In this document: positions 32,821-41,638 of the stretch, in pieces | Position numbering within the stretch: the stretch's first letter is position 1 | Layout of the letters: every line of letters begins with the position of its first letter | NCBI GenBank assembly: GCA_900541035.1 | Contig: UQIN01000003.1 | Location: forward strand, 62,001-126,000 | DNA length: 64,000 nt | Direction: 5' to 3' | Source of the DNA: an uncultured Collinsella sp. | Lineage (GTDB): Bacteria > Actinomycetota > Coriobacteriia > Coriobacteriales > Coriobacteriaceae | The notes under the pieces: generated by a model | The model's database searches: none | The model's input: the letters and a program-made list of their open reading frames with translations, nothing else | What the model was told of the DNA's origin: nothing | Position numbers and translations under genes: made by a program

Positions 32821-34022
32821 TGGACGCCAAGTTTACCGAGCTCGTCGAGCAGCTGAACGGCCTCGATTTTAAGGGCATGTACGGCAGCGACTTCCTGCAC
32901 ACCTGGGATAAGACCACCGATGAGCTCAAGGCGCTCTACATCGTCGCCGACGCCCTGCGCGAGCTGCGCGAGAACAACGTTTCGTCCAAGATCTTCGATT
33001 CGGGTCTGGCCGTCTCCCTGTTCCGTGACAACTCCACCCGTACGCGCTTCTCCTTCTCTAAGGCAGCCAACCTGCTCGGCCTTGAGCTGCAGGACCTGGA
33101 CGAGAAGAAGTCCCAGATCGCCCACGGCGAGACCGTCCGCGAGACCGCTACCATGATCTCCTTCATGGCCGACGTCATCGGCATCCGCGACGACATGTAC
33201 ATCGGCAAGGGCGACGCCTACATGGCCGAGGTCTCCGAGTCTGTCCAGCAGGCCTACGAGGACGGCGTTCTGGATCACCGCCCCACGCTCATCTCCCTGC
33301 AGTCCGATTCCGACCACCCCACGCAGTCCTCTGCCGACATGCTCTACCTCATCAACGAGTTTGGCGGCCTTGAGAACCTCAAGGGCAAGAAGGTTGCCGT
33401 CACCTGGGCCTATTCGCCCTCTTACGGCAAGCCGCTGTCCTGCCCGCAGTCGCTGATCAGCCTGCTGCCCCGCTTTGGCATGGACGTCACCCTGGCCCAC
33501 CCCGAGGGCTATGACCTCATGCCCGAGGTCGTCGAGCGCGCCAAGGGCTATGCCGCCGAGTCCGGCACTACCTTTAAGCAGGTCAACACCATGGCCGAGG
33601 CCTTCGAGGGCGCCGACATCGTGATCCCCAAGAGCTGGGCTCCGTTTGCCGCCATGGAGAAGCGTACCAACCTGTACGCCGAGGGCGACGACGCCGGCAT
33701 CGCAGCGCTCGAGAAGGAACTGCTCGCCCAGAACGCCACCCATCAGGACTGGTGCTCCACGACCGAACTCATGGAGAAGACCGCCAACGGCCAGGACACC
33801 ATCTTTATGCACCCGCTGCCCGCCGACATCTCCGGTGTCTCCTGCGAGCACGGCGAGGTTAACGCCGACGTCTTCGACATGCACCGCGTGGGCATGTACA
33901 AGGAGGCCAGCTACAAGCCGTACGCCATCGCTGCCATGATGTTCCTGCAGAAGGTTGCCGATCCCGCCGCTACCCTCAAGGCCCTCGACGAGCGTAACAC
34001 CGCCCGTTGGCTCCAGGCCTAA
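32821..34022 (+). CDS. ygeW: YgeW, knotted carbamoyltransferase family protein
   Basis: A 400-residue member of the aspartate/ornithine carbamoyltransferase superfamily. The carbamoyl-phosphate motif is DNSTRTRFSF (about residue 70). HPTQSSADM (about 166) and HPLPADISG (about 330) mark the second half. YgeW proteins have a modified substrate loop and an unproven substrate. In the purine module the reaction probably runs toward carbamoyl phosphate, which a carbamate kinase elsewhere could use to make ATP. ATG 32821 follows GGAAAGGA. Confidence 0.94.
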
Positions 34023-34045
34023 AGCCGGGCTGAGGTAAGCCATGT

Positions 34046-34085
34046 AAAGGGGGCGCTCTGCCAACCGGCGGGGTGCCCCCTTTTT
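34046..34085 (+). terminator. Terminator after ygeW
   Basis: GGGGGC at 34049-34054 pairs with GTGCCCCC at 34073-34080, flanked by AAA and TTTTT. A long inner loop contains CCAACCGGCGGG. It ends the ygeX-ygeY-ygeW segment. Confidence 0.85.
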
Positions 34086-34172
34086 GCATCGTGGGCGTGC
34101 GGGATAAGCGCTTTCGATGCGGATGCCCGCGGCGCGAGTTATGGGTACGATGGTTTCAGGGGAGGTATCACC

Positions 34173-34787
34173 ATGAAACTTGGATGCGTCATTATGGCTT
34201 CGGGCGAGGGCAAGCGGTTTGGCTCTAACAAGATGCTTGCCGATATCTATGGCGAGCCGCTGATTGCCCGGACCATCGATTCGGTTCCCCGGGGCTTTGA
34301 CGTCGTGGTTTCGACGCGTTGGCCCGAGGTCGCTCAGATTTGCGAGGACAAGCATTGCCCGTGCGTGCTGCACGACGGCGAGCTGCGCAGCGAAAGCGTC
34401 CGTGCGGGCCTTTCATGGGGAGTCGAACGCAACTGGAAAGGTTGCCTCTTTTTGCCGGGCGACCAGCCGCTCGTGAGTTCGGGTTCATTTGAGGCTATGG
34501 TTCGTGCGTTTGACGAGTGTGGCCGCAAACATCCGGTGCGTCTTGCGTGCAACGGTGAGCCTTCGAGCCCGGTGCTCTTTCCGGCGGAACTGCTCGATGC
34601 ACTTATGTGTCTTGAGGGCAAGGACGGCGGCGGTTCGATCCTCAAGGACCGTACCGACGTGGTGCTGGTCGAGGCGCGTGCCTACGAGCTGTGGGACGTC
34701 GATACCGCCAAGGGACAGCAACGCATAACGGAGCATATCGCCGCCTGCTCGTATTTTGATCGCGTGGCCAACTGCATCAATCAATAA
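34173..34787 (+). CDS. ygfJ: MobA-like molybdenum cofactor nucleotidyltransferase (YgfJ/MocA type)
   Basis: A 204-residue NTP-transferase. The nucleotide-binding N terminus is CVIMASGEGKRFGSNKMLAD, and GCLFLPGDQPLVS holds the metal-binding Asp. Relatives add CMP or GMP to molybdopterin. Genes of this subtype sit with Se-dependent molybdenum hydroxylases, so it probably makes the cytosine dinucleotide form for XdhD. It starts behind GGGGAGG and is followed nine bases later by hyuA. The choice of CTP over GTP cannot be made from sequence alone. Confidence 0.85.
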   Translation: MKLGCVIMASGEGKRFGSNKMLADIYGEPLIARTIDSVPRGFDVVVSTRWPEVAQICEDKHCPCVLHDGELRSESVRAGLSWGVERNWKGCLFLPGDQPLVSSGSFEAMVRAFDECGRKHPVRLACNGEPSSPVLFPAELLDALMCLEGKDGGGSILKDRTDVVLVEARAYELWDVDTAKGQQRITEHIAACSYFDRVANCINQ

Positions 34788-34796
34788 GGAGCAATT

Positions 34797-36164
34797 ATGA
34801 TCATCATCAAAAACGGCGCGCTCGTGACGCCCCAGGGGCTTCGCCGCGCCGATCTTGCCATGGAGGGCGATAAGATTGTGCGGATTGCCGCGGCAATCGA
34901 GCCGGGCGAGGGCGATACCGTCCAGGACGCCACCGACTGTTGGGTGTTCCCCGGCTTTATCGACGGCCACACGCACATGCAGTGCTGGACTGGCATGGAT
35001 TGGACGGCCGATAGCTTTGAGACCGGTACGCGTGCGGCTGCCTGCGGCGGTACGACGACCATCGTGGACTACGCGACGGCCGATCGCGGCGTGACCATGC
35101 CCGATGCCTTGGCCGAGTGGCATCGCCGCGCCGACGGAACCTGCACGGCCAACTACGCGTTTCATATGGCACTCGCCGAGTGGAATGAACGCAACCGCGC
35201 CGATCTTTCGGCCATGCGCGAGGCGGGCGTGTCGTCGTTTAAGACCTACTTTGCCTATGACCACCTGCGCCTGGACGACGCCGAGACGCTCGAGGTGCTG
35301 GAGGAACTCAAGCGCGTGGGCGGCATGCTCTGCGTGCATTGCGAGAACGGTACGCTGGTGAATGAACTGCAGAAGCGCGTGTACGAGCAGGGGATTCATG
35401 GGCCCGAGGGGCATGCGCTCAGCCGTCCGGACGTGTGCGAGGCCGAGGCCGTGAGTCGTCTGCTGTATCTGGCGCACTTAGCCGGGGACGCTCCAGTCAA
35501 TGTGGTGCACCTTTCGACCAAGCTGGGTCTTGAGGCCATCCGTGCCGCCAAGGCGCGCGGGCAGAAGAATATCTATGTCGAGACCTGCCCTCAGTATCTG
35601 ATGCTCGACGATACTTGCTATCTGGAGCAGGGCGAGGACGGCTTTGCGGGCGCCAAGTACGTGATGAGCCCGCCGCTGCGCCATGCCGGTGACCGTGCCG
35701 CGCTGCGCGAGGCGCTTGTGGCCGGCGAGATCGATACTATTGCGACCGATCATTGCAGCTTTAACCTGCACGGGCAAAAGGACCGCGGACGCGACGATTT
35801 CCGCGCGATTCCCAACGGCGGACCCGGCGTGGAGCATCGTCCTGTCGCGATCGCTACGAGCTTTGAGGGACAGCTGGGTCCCGAGGATCTGTGCCGCTTG
35901 ATGAGCGAGAACCCGGCGCGCATCTTTGGCATGTATCCGCGTAAGGGCTGTCTTGCCGAGGGCGCCGATGCCGACGTGTGCGTGTGGGATCCTTGCGCGC
36001 GTTGGACGATCAGCGCCGCGACACAGCATCAGGCCGTGGACTACACGCCGCTCGAGGGCTTTGAGGCACATGGCCGCGCCAAGGCCGTGTTTGTGAACGG
36101 CGTGCTGGCGGCACGCGACGGCGAGCCCACCGGAGCCCAGCCCGGCCGCTACGTCCCCCGCTAG
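34797..36164 (+). CDS. hyuA: Dihydropyrimidinase/hydantoinase family amidohydrolase
   Basis: A 455-residue cyclic amidase. The metal site is GFIDGHTHMQ (about residue 58). The probable carboxylated lysine is in SSFKTYFAYD (about 148), followed by CVHCENG, VVHLST and the catalytic Asp in TIATDHCSF (about 317). Members open hydantoin or dihydropyrimidine rings. In the urate module the HyuA/YgeZ protein probably opens an imidazolidine or pyrimidine ring of a purine intermediate. AAGGAGCAATT precedes the ATG. Confidence 0.92.
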   Translation: MIIIKNGALVTPQGLRRADLAMEGDKIVRIAAAIEPGEGDTVQDATDCWVFPGFIDGHTHMQCWTGMDWTADSFETGTRAAACGGTTTIVDYATADRGVTMPDALAEWHRRADGTCTANYAFHMALAEWNERNRADLSAMREAGVSSFKTYFAYDHLRLDDAETLEVLEELKRVGGMLCVHCENGTLVNELQKRVYEQGIHGPEGHALSRPDVCEAEAVSRLLYLAHLAGDAPVNVVHLSTKLGLEAIRAAKARGQKNIYVETCPQYLMLDDTCYLEQGEDGFAGAKYVMSPPLRHAGDRAALREALVAGEIDTIATDHCSFNLHGQKDRGRDDFRAIPNGGPGVEHRPVAIATSFEGQLGPEDLCRLMSENPARIFGMYPRKGCLAEGADADVCVWDPCARWTISAATQHQAVDYTPLEGFEAHGRAKAVFVNGVLAARDGEPTGAQPGRYVPR

Positions 36165-36184
36165 CAGCAAAGATGCCGTGTCCC

Positions 36185-36263
36185 CTCCTCAGTTGCGGTG
36201 AAATACGGACTGTTTGCGGCCGTCGGGCGGCCAAACAGTCCGTATTTCACCGCAACTGAGGAG
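36185..36263. repeat. Perfect 32-bp palindrome, copy 1
   Basis: Arms at 36185-36216 and 36232-36263 are exact complements around a 15-base loop that is itself GC-rich and partly paired. The core TGCGGTGAAATACGGACTGT recurs at 38977. It fills the gap between the convergent hyuA and yqeC genes. There is no T-tract, though it could still work as a bidirectional block or an mRNA end protector. Confidence 0.85.
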
Positions 36264-36273
36264 ATGGGGCCGG

Positions 36274-37008
36274 CTACTTGAGGCTGCTGGCGACGACGGG
36301 GCGGTCGAGAGCTGCCTCGAAGCGGTCGGCCATCGTGGGGTCGCTGAGCTTATCGACTTGGTTGAGCATGATGCGGGCATTATTGAGGTTCAGCATCCGC
36401 AGCTCGGCATTGAGCACCATGGCGACGCGCTCTGGGGTGGCAGCGTCGGTGAGCTCGCAGCCGCAACGCTCGCAAAAGAGCTCGGGGCGGTGGACGGCTT
36501 CGTTGATGGGCTTGCCGAGCCCCAAGGCGCCGACGATCCAGACAACGTTTGCCGTGGCGGCGGGAATTACCGGCTCCCAGGCGGCATGCGCTTTGAGCGG
36601 GAGTCGCTTGCTGCCATCTGCCTCGGCCAGCACATAGTCAAAGTGCCGTGCCAGCTCGTTGAGCGGCTCGGCGGGGGCGGAGAGCTTGCCTGTCTCCGGG
36701 TCCAAAACACCCGCCTGGCAGATACTTCCGCGGTTCATGCCCGCGCACGCCTCGCAGGTGCAGCCGGGAACATGCAGGGTCCCCGGCTTCCAAAGCGCGG
36801 CGTCCAGGCGACGGCTCGACCCGTCCCATGGCACGCCGGCGACGGGAAACATGTGCGTGGTGGTGCAGAGGAGCACCCTGTCGCCGGCGCGCATGAGCTC
36901 AAGACCCAGCGTTTTGAGCAACGTCGACTTGCCGCCACTGCCGATAATTGCGGTAATGCCCGGCTCGATCTTGAGCGTGGAGGCAAGGTTTCCGCTCGTC
37001 GTTTCCAT
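36274..37008 (-). CDS. yqeC: Selenium cofactor biosynthesis protein YqeC
   Basis: A 244-residue P-loop protein. The Walker-type loop is IIGSGGKSTLLKTL (about residue 20). LAEADGSKRLPLKAH (about 125) is the YqeC signature, and NQVDK is the GTPase-like base-specificity motif. Extra Cys motifs CTCEAC and CERCGC could bind metal. YqeC is found only with Se-dependent molybdenum hydroxylases and is thought to assist cofactor assembly. It is transcribed opposite to yqeB from a shared 102-bp promoter region. Confidence 0.92.
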   Translation of the reverse strand: METTSGNLASTLKIEPGITAIIGSGGKSTLLKTLGLELMRAGDRVLLCTTTHMFPVAGVPWDGSSRRLDAALWKPGTLHVPGCTCEACAGMNRGSICQAGVLDPETGKLSAPAEPLNELARHFDYVLAEADGSKRLPLKAHAAWEPVIPAATANVVWIVGALGLGKPINEAVHRPELFCERCGCELTDAATPERVAMVLNAELRMLNLNNARIMLNQVDKLSDPTMADRFEAALDRPVVASSLK

Positions 37009-37110
37009 CTGTTCACCGCCGTATAATACTGTGATAATAAATAATCATCAGAGTAGAGGTCGAACCGCTTTTGCTCTGCTCAAACCGTAGCACAGGGAGG
37101 TGCCCCGGGA
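37009..37110. promoter_or_regulatory. Divergent promoter region yqeC/yqeB
   Basis: A short AT-rich core (37021-37050) holds TATAAT at 37022-37027 and TTATTA-type boxes readable on the minus strand. No -35 boxes can be fixed with confidence. AGGGAGG precedes the yqeB start. Confidence 0.4.
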
Positions 37111-37905
37111 ATGCTCGTTTATATTCGCGGTGCCGGCGATATCGCCACGGGCGTCGCCGCTCGCTTGGTGCGCGCTGGCGTGTCGGTCGTTATGGCCGAT
37201 ATCGCGGTTCCCACGTGCATCCGCCGCACAATCAGTTTTTGCGAGGCCATTCGCCTGGGCGAGGTCCAGGTCGAGGGCATTCGCGCCCGCTTGGCGCAGA
37301 CGCCGGCAGAGGCGCTCGAGATTACCCAAGCGGGGGATGTTGCCGTCGTGGTGGACCCTCAGGCCAAGATGCTCGATGAGCTTAAACCCGCGGCTGTGGT
37401 CGACGCGATTCTGGCCAAGCGCAACCTGGGTACCACGCGCGACATGGCACCTGCCGTCATCGCCGTGGGGCCGGGCTTCACCGCGCCGGTTGACTGTGAC
37501 GCCGTGGTCGAAACCATGCGCGGGCATTTCCTGGGCCGTGTCATTACCCAAGGTTCACCCCAGCCCAACACGGGCGTGCCGGGCATTATCGCTGGCTATG
37601 GCAAAGAGCGTGTTATCCACAGCCCCGCCGCCGGCGTGTTTCGGTCCGACCGCGCAATCGGCGACATCGTGCGCGCCGGAGACGTGATTGGCTACGCGGG
37701 CGATACGCCCATGCGCACGCAGATCGATGGCTGTCTGCGCGGGCTTTTGGCGAACGGCGTGCAGGTGACCGAGGGCTTTAAATGCGCCGATGTCGATCCG
37801 CGCGGCGATGCCAGCTATATCAACTACATTTCGGACAAGGCGACGTCGGTCGGCGGCGGCGTGCTCGAGGCACTCGCTATGCTCACCGATATCTTTAGAG
37901 GATAG
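37111..37905 (+). CDS. yqeB: Selenium-dependent molybdenum cofactor biosynthesis protein YqeB
   Basis: A 264-residue protein of the EF2563/YqeB family. It starts YIRGAGDIATGVAARLVRAG, a Rossmann-like Gly motif, and contains VGPGFTAPVDCDAVVETMRG and the C-terminal KATSVGGGVLEALA. YqeB co-occurs strictly with yqeC, xdhD and selD-type genes and is needed for the labile-selenium Mo cofactor. Ten bases separate it from xdhC, so the two are co-transcribed. Confidence 0.93.
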   Translation: MLVYIRGAGDIATGVAARLVRAGVSVVMADIAVPTCIRRTISFCEAIRLGEVQVEGIRARLAQTPAEALEITQAGDVAVVVDPQAKMLDELKPAAVVDAILAKRNLGTTRDMAPAVIAVGPGFTAPVDCDAVVETMRGHFLGRVITQGSPQPNTGVPGIIAGYGKERVIHSPAAGVFRSDRAIGDIVRAGDVIGYAGDTPMRTQIDGCLRGLLANGVQVTEGFKCADVDPRGDASYINYISDKATSVGGGVLEALAMLTDIFRG

Positions 37906-37914
37906 AAGGCGGCA

Positions 37915-38958
37915 ATGGAAAAGTTCGATGTTGTGAATGCGGCTCTTGCCGCCCTGCGTGCTGGCGAGACGTGCGAGCTCGTGGTCGTGGCCCGCACGGC
38001 GGGGTCGTCGCCGCGCGGCGTGGGCGCCTGGATGGCCGTCTTTGCCGACGGCAGCCAGGCGGGCACTATCGGCGGCGGCAAGATTGAGCTCTTTGCGCTG
38101 GATGAGGCGCGCGAACTCCTGAGCGCGGGACAGTCGCGTCTGGTCCGCTACACCATGGGCGGCGAGAACTCCGATACCGGCATGATCTGCGGCGGAGCCA
38201 TCTGCCTGTGCTATCTGCATCTGGATGCGACCCAGGCACCGTTGTTCCAGGAAATTGCCGACGTCTTGGTCTATCGGCGCATCGGCGACTTCGTCATCGA
38301 CTTTGAGCCGTTTATCGCGAGCGCGCTCGAGGGCGATGTGGCCGAGTACCATGGCGAGGCATCGCGCCATACCATTGCGGGCTGCCCCGGGCTTTCACTG
38401 GTGGAGGAGGGGAGTAACGTCACCTACACCAACGCTGCCTCTGAGATTCCCGCGGCGCACATCGAGACGCTCTGCCCCGAGGGCCTGACCTACATCTTTG
38501 GCTGCGGACACGTGGGCGCCGCGACGGCGCGCGTGCTCACGGCGGCGGGCTTTGCCGTCGTGGCCTGCGATGACCGCCCCGGCACGTTGACGCCCGAATG
38601 GGTGCCCGGTGTCTACGATCGTCGCCTGGTCGATTACAAGAACCTGAGCGAGCTGTGTCCCATCGGTCCGCGCGACTTGGTGGTCGTCGCCACGGCGGGT
38701 CACAAGTCCGATATCGACGTGGTGATTCAGGCCATGCGTGCCAAGCCTGCCTATCTGGGCTGTCTGGGTTCGCGCCGCAAGACGGCCTTTGTGCGTGCCC
38801 GCCTGGAGCAGGAAGGTTTTACGCAGGACCAGATCGACGAGCTGCACCTTCCGATCGGCGTTGCCATCGAGGCCGAGGACCCCGAGGAGATCGCCATCTC
38901 CATCGCCGCCGAGATGATCCACCTGCGCCGCACCAAACTCGTCCCCCGCAAGCGCTAA
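37915..38958 (+). CDS. xdhC: XdhC/CoxI family molybdenum hydroxylase maturation factor
   Basis: A 347-residue chaperone. The N-terminal XdhC domain shows RTAGSSPRGVGAWMAV and the GTIGGGKIELFAL loop, followed by the conserved Cys in GMICGGAICLCYL. The C-terminal Rossmann domain begins YIFGCGHVGAATARVL. XdhC proteins bind Moco, protect it and help install the terminal sulfur, or here selenium, ligand before insertion into xanthine dehydrogenase. Its place after yqeB and the cluster context make XdhD the probable client. Confidence 0.92.
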   Translation: MEKFDVVNAALAALRAGETCELVVVARTAGSSPRGVGAWMAVFADGSQAGTIGGGKIELFALDEARELLSAGQSRLVRYTMGGENSDTGMICGGAICLCYLHLDATQAPLFQEIADVLVYRRIGDFVIDFEPFIASALEGDVAEYHGEASRHTIAGCPGLSLVEEGSNVTYTNAASEIPAAHIETLCPEGLTYIFGCGHVGAATARVLTAAGFAVVACDDRPGTLTPEWVPGVYDRRLVDYKNLSELCPIGPRDLVVVATAGHKSDIDVVIQAMRAKPAYLGCLGSRRKTAFVRARLEQEGFTQDQIDELHLPIGVAIEAEDPEEIAISIAAEMIHLRRTKLVPRKR

Positions 38959-38976
38959 TCGCATCCCCACCAATAA

Positions 38977-39041
38977 GTTGCGGTGAAATACGGATTGTTT
39001 AAGCCTGTTAGGCCGCCAAACAGTCCCTATTTCACCGCAAC
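38977..39041 (+). repeat. Palindrome copy 2, possible terminator of xdhC
   Basis: GTTGCGGTGAAATACGGATT (from 38977) pairs with the complementary stretch ending at 39041, with a few mismatches. It is followed by AGCTTTTTG, so it may terminate the yqeB-xdhC transcript. It is a diverged copy of the 32-bp palindrome at 36185-36263; the pair brackets yqeC, yqeB and xdhC. Confidence 0.7.
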
Positions 39042-39269
39042 AGCTTTTTGGGACCCATTTGTGCGGGGGAGTTGTGGAGTTGTGCAGGCAGACGAGGTTT
39101 TTCTGGAAATACGCCCCCGATGCGCGTATAGTACCGATTGTTTTGTCGGCTCCTGCTGCGTCGAGTCCAAACCGCAAAATGCCATGAGCGGCGCGGATGC
39201 AGTCAGGAGGCACGAGGACAACCCACCGTGGCCACGCCCCGTGCTTAAAACCCCAAGAAGGAGTGAACA
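39042..39269 (+). promoter_or_regulatory. Leader and probable promoter of the rplE operon
   Basis: TATAGT at 39127-39132 is the best -10 box; the -35 is weak. The leader contains AGGAGG near 39206 followed by no convincing frame. No rplX or rplN lies upstream as in most bacteria. No other gene is seen in this gap. Confidence 0.4.
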
Positions 39270-39827
39270 ATGGCAGAAGAGAAGTATGTGCCGCGTCTGA
39301 AGACCAAGTACAACAACGAGGTCAAGCAGCAGCTTCAGGACAAGTTCCAGTACGAGAACGTCATGATGATCCCCAAGTTTGAGAAGATCGTCGTGAACAT
39401 GGGTGTCGGCGAGGCCGCTACCGATTCCAAGGCCATCGACGGTGCCGTGCGCGACCTGCGCGCCATCACCGGCCAGCAGCCGATGATCACCCGTGCCCGC
39501 AAGTCCATCGCTACCTTCCGCCTGCGCGCTGGTATGCCGATCGGCTGCAAGGTTACCCTGCGTGGCGACCGTATGTGGGAGTTCTTCGATCGTCTGACCT
39601 CCGTCGCGATCCCCCGTATCCGCGACTTCCGCGGCATCTCCGCCAAGAGCTTCGACGGCCGTGGTAACTTCTCCATGGGCGTCACCGAGCAGCTCATCTT
39701 CCCCGAGATCGACTTTGACTCCGTCGATCACCAGCGTGGTATGGACATCACTTTCGTGACCACCGCCAACACCGATGAGGAGGCCAAGGCCCTTCTGGAC
39801 GCCTTCGGTTTCCCGTTCAAGAAATAG
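39270..39827 (+). CDS. rplE: 50S ribosomal protein L5
   Basis: 185 residues. KYNNEVKQQLQDKFQYENVM and the C-terminal VTEQLIFPEIDFDSVDHQRG are diagnostic. L5 binds 5S rRNA in the central protuberance. AAGAAGGAG precedes the start. It is the first ribosomal gene here, which is unusual because L24 normally precedes it. Confidence 0.97.
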   Translation: MAEEKYVPRLKTKYNNEVKQQLQDKFQYENVMMIPKFEKIVVNMGVGEAATDSKAIDGAVRDLRAITGQQPMITRARKSIATFRLRAGMPIGCKVTLRGDRMWEFFDRLTSVAIPRIRDFRGISAKSFDGRGNFSMGVTEQLIFPEIDFDSVDHQRGMDITFVTTANTDEEAKALLDAFGFPFKK

Positions 39828-39906
39828 GTTCACCTGCCCTATAAGCGCCGTTCCCACAAGGGGGCGGCGCTTGGGGCGAACAATACTCTATGTGAGGAGG
39901 ATATAA

Positions 39907-40092
39907 GTGGCTAAGACATCGATGATCGTCAAGTGCAATCGCAAGCAGAAGTTCTCTACTCGTGAGTACACGCGCTGCCAGCGCTGCGGCCGTCCGCACT
40001 CTGTGTACCGCAAGTTCGGCCTGTGCCGTGTCTGCTTCCGCGAGCTTGCACTCAAGGGCGAGCTTCCCGGCGTTAAGAAGGCCAGCTGGTAA
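39907..40092 (+). CDS. rpsN: 30S ribosomal protein S14, zinc-binding type Z
   Basis: 61 residues. The zinc ribbon CQRCGRPHSVYRKFGLCRVC shows four Cys, so this is the short zinc-dependent S14. GTG 39907 follows AGGAGGATATAA. It binds the 30S head. Confidence 0.97.
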   Translation: MAKTSMIVKCNRKQKFSTREYTRCQRCGRPHSVYRKFGLCRVCFRELALKGELPGVKKASW

Positions 40093-40211
40093 GTCACTAC
40101 CAGCGTTTCAAGCATCAGTTTGGAACAGGGAAAACGCGCTAAAAAGGCTTTGCCGTTAAGGGCGGCGAAGAACCAAGAGCACGTGTTCATCAAGAACGAA
40201 GGAGAATCTGT

Positions 40212-40610
40212 ATGAACCTTACAGACCCGATCGCAGATATGCTTACGCGCATCCGTAACGCTAACTCTGTGAATAAGGCCACGGTCTCCATGCCGAGCAG
40301 CAAGAAGCTCGTCGAGATCGCTCGTGTTCTGCACGAGGAGGGCTACATCGAGGGCTACGATGTCGAGGACACCGTTCCCCAGAAGACTCTGCACATCACG
40401 CTTAAGTATGGTCCCAAGAAGGCTAAGGTCATCAACGGCATCCGCCGCATTTCCAAGCCGGGCCTGCGTAAGTACACCGGCGTTGCCGACATGCCCCGCG
40501 TCCGCGGTGGCCTTGGTACCGCCATTATTTCCACCAGCCATGGCGTCATGACCGACCGCGATGCTCGCAAGCACAACGTCGGCGGCGAGATCATCGCTTA
40601 CGTCTGGTAA
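40212..40610 (+). CDS. rpsH: 30S ribosomal protein S8
   Basis: 132 residues with TDPIADMLTRIRNANSV at the start and ISTSHGVMTDRDARKHNVGG near the end. S8 organises the central domain of 16S rRNA and in many bacteria represses the spc operon. The 120-bp gap before it carries GAAGGAG. Confidence 0.97.
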   Translation: MNLTDPIADMLTRIRNANSVNKATVSMPSSKKLVEIARVLHEEGYIEGYDVEDTVPQKTLHITLKYGPKKAKVINGIRRISKPGLRKYTGVADMPRVRGGLGTAIISTSHGVMTDRDARKHNVGGEIIAYVW

Positions 40611-40643
40611 TTCGCTCGGTAGGTAGAAGGAAAGGAGATCACC

Positions 40644-41180
40644 GTGTCTCGTATCGGTAATAAGCCTGTCCAGATTCCCGCCGGAGTCGAAGTGGCAGTC
40701 AACGGCAACAACGTTGTCGTCAAGGGCCCCAAGGGCCAGCTCGAGCTCGATGTCTTTGAGAAGCTCGCTATCAACGTCGAGGACAACGTCCTCACCGTTT
40801 CCCGTCCCGACGACGAGCGTGAGACCCGTGCCCGCCACGGCCTCACCCGCGCCCTCATCCACAACATGGTTGTTGGCGTTTCCGAGGGCTTCGAGAAGAA
40901 GCTCGAGCTCGCCGGCGTCGGTTACCGCGTGCAGCAGAAGGGCAAGAACCTCGAGTTCTCCCTGGGCTTCTCGCACCCCGTGATCGTCGAGGCTCCCGAG
41001 GGCATCACCTTCGAGGTTCCCGACAACACCCACGTGAACGTCAAGGGTATCAACAAGCAGCAGGTCGGTCAGATCGCCGCTGAGATCCGCGGTCATCGTC
41101 CTCCCGAGCCTTACAAGGGCAAGGGTATCCACTACGTTGGCGAGCACATCCGCCGCAAGCTGGGTAAGGCCGCCAAGTAG
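40644..41180 (+). CDS. rplF: 50S ribosomal protein L6
   Basis: 178 residues. SRIGNKPVQIPAGVEVAV opens the protein and PEPYKGKGIHYVGEHIRRK closes it, both typical. GTG start with AAAGGAGATCACC just upstream. L6 sits near the factor-binding site. Confidence 0.97.
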   Translation: MSRIGNKPVQIPAGVEVAVNGNNVVVKGPKGQLELDVFEKLAINVEDNVLTVSRPDDERETRARHGLTRALIHNMVVGVSEGFEKKLELAGVGYRVQQKGKNLEFSLGFSHPVIVEAPEGITFEVPDNTHVNVKGINKQQVGQIAAEIRGHRPPEPYKGKGIHYVGEHIRRKLGKAAK

Positions 41181-41255
41181 TCGTAACCGACTCACTCGCA
41201 TAAGACCAGCACCCCGTCAGGTGCTGGCAAGATCAACCTTTTTAGGAGTTTACGT

Positions 41256-41624
41256 ATGAACAAGCATAAGGCGAAGCTGGAAGGCCTCAAGCGTCGTCAG
41301 CGTCGTGTTCGCGGCAAGGTCTCGGGTACCTCCGAGCGTCCGCGTCTTCGCGTGACCCGTACTAACGCCAACATCTATGCCCAGATCATCGACGACAGCA
41401 AGGGCTCCAGCCTGACGCTCGTCTCTGCCTCGACCCTCGAGGCCGAGTTCAAGGGCACCCACACCTCGAACAAGGAGGCTGCGGAGAAGGTCGGTCAGCT
41501 CGTTGGCAAGCGCGCCATCGAGGCCGGCATCACCAAGGTCGCCTTCGATCGCGGTGGCCGTATCTACCATGGCCGCGTCAAGGCCCTCGCCGACGGTGCT
41601 CGTGCCGCCGGTCTCGAGTTCTAG
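41256..41624 (+). CDS. rplR: 50S ribosomal protein L18
   Basis: 122 residues; begins MNKHKAKLEGLKRRQRRVRG and contains the conserved AFDRGGRIYHGRVKALADGA. It contacts 5S rRNA with L5. A small stem (CAGCACC/GGTGCTG, about 41208-41227) lies in the gap before it, possibly a processing site. Confidence 0.97.
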   Translation: MNKHKAKLEGLKRRQRRVRGKVSGTSERPRLRVTRTNANIYAQIIDDSKGSSLTLVSASTLEAEFKGTHTSNKEAAEKVGQLVGKRAIEAGITKVAFDRGGRIYHGRVKALADGARAAGLEF

Positions 41625-41638
41625 GAGGTATGTAGCAC

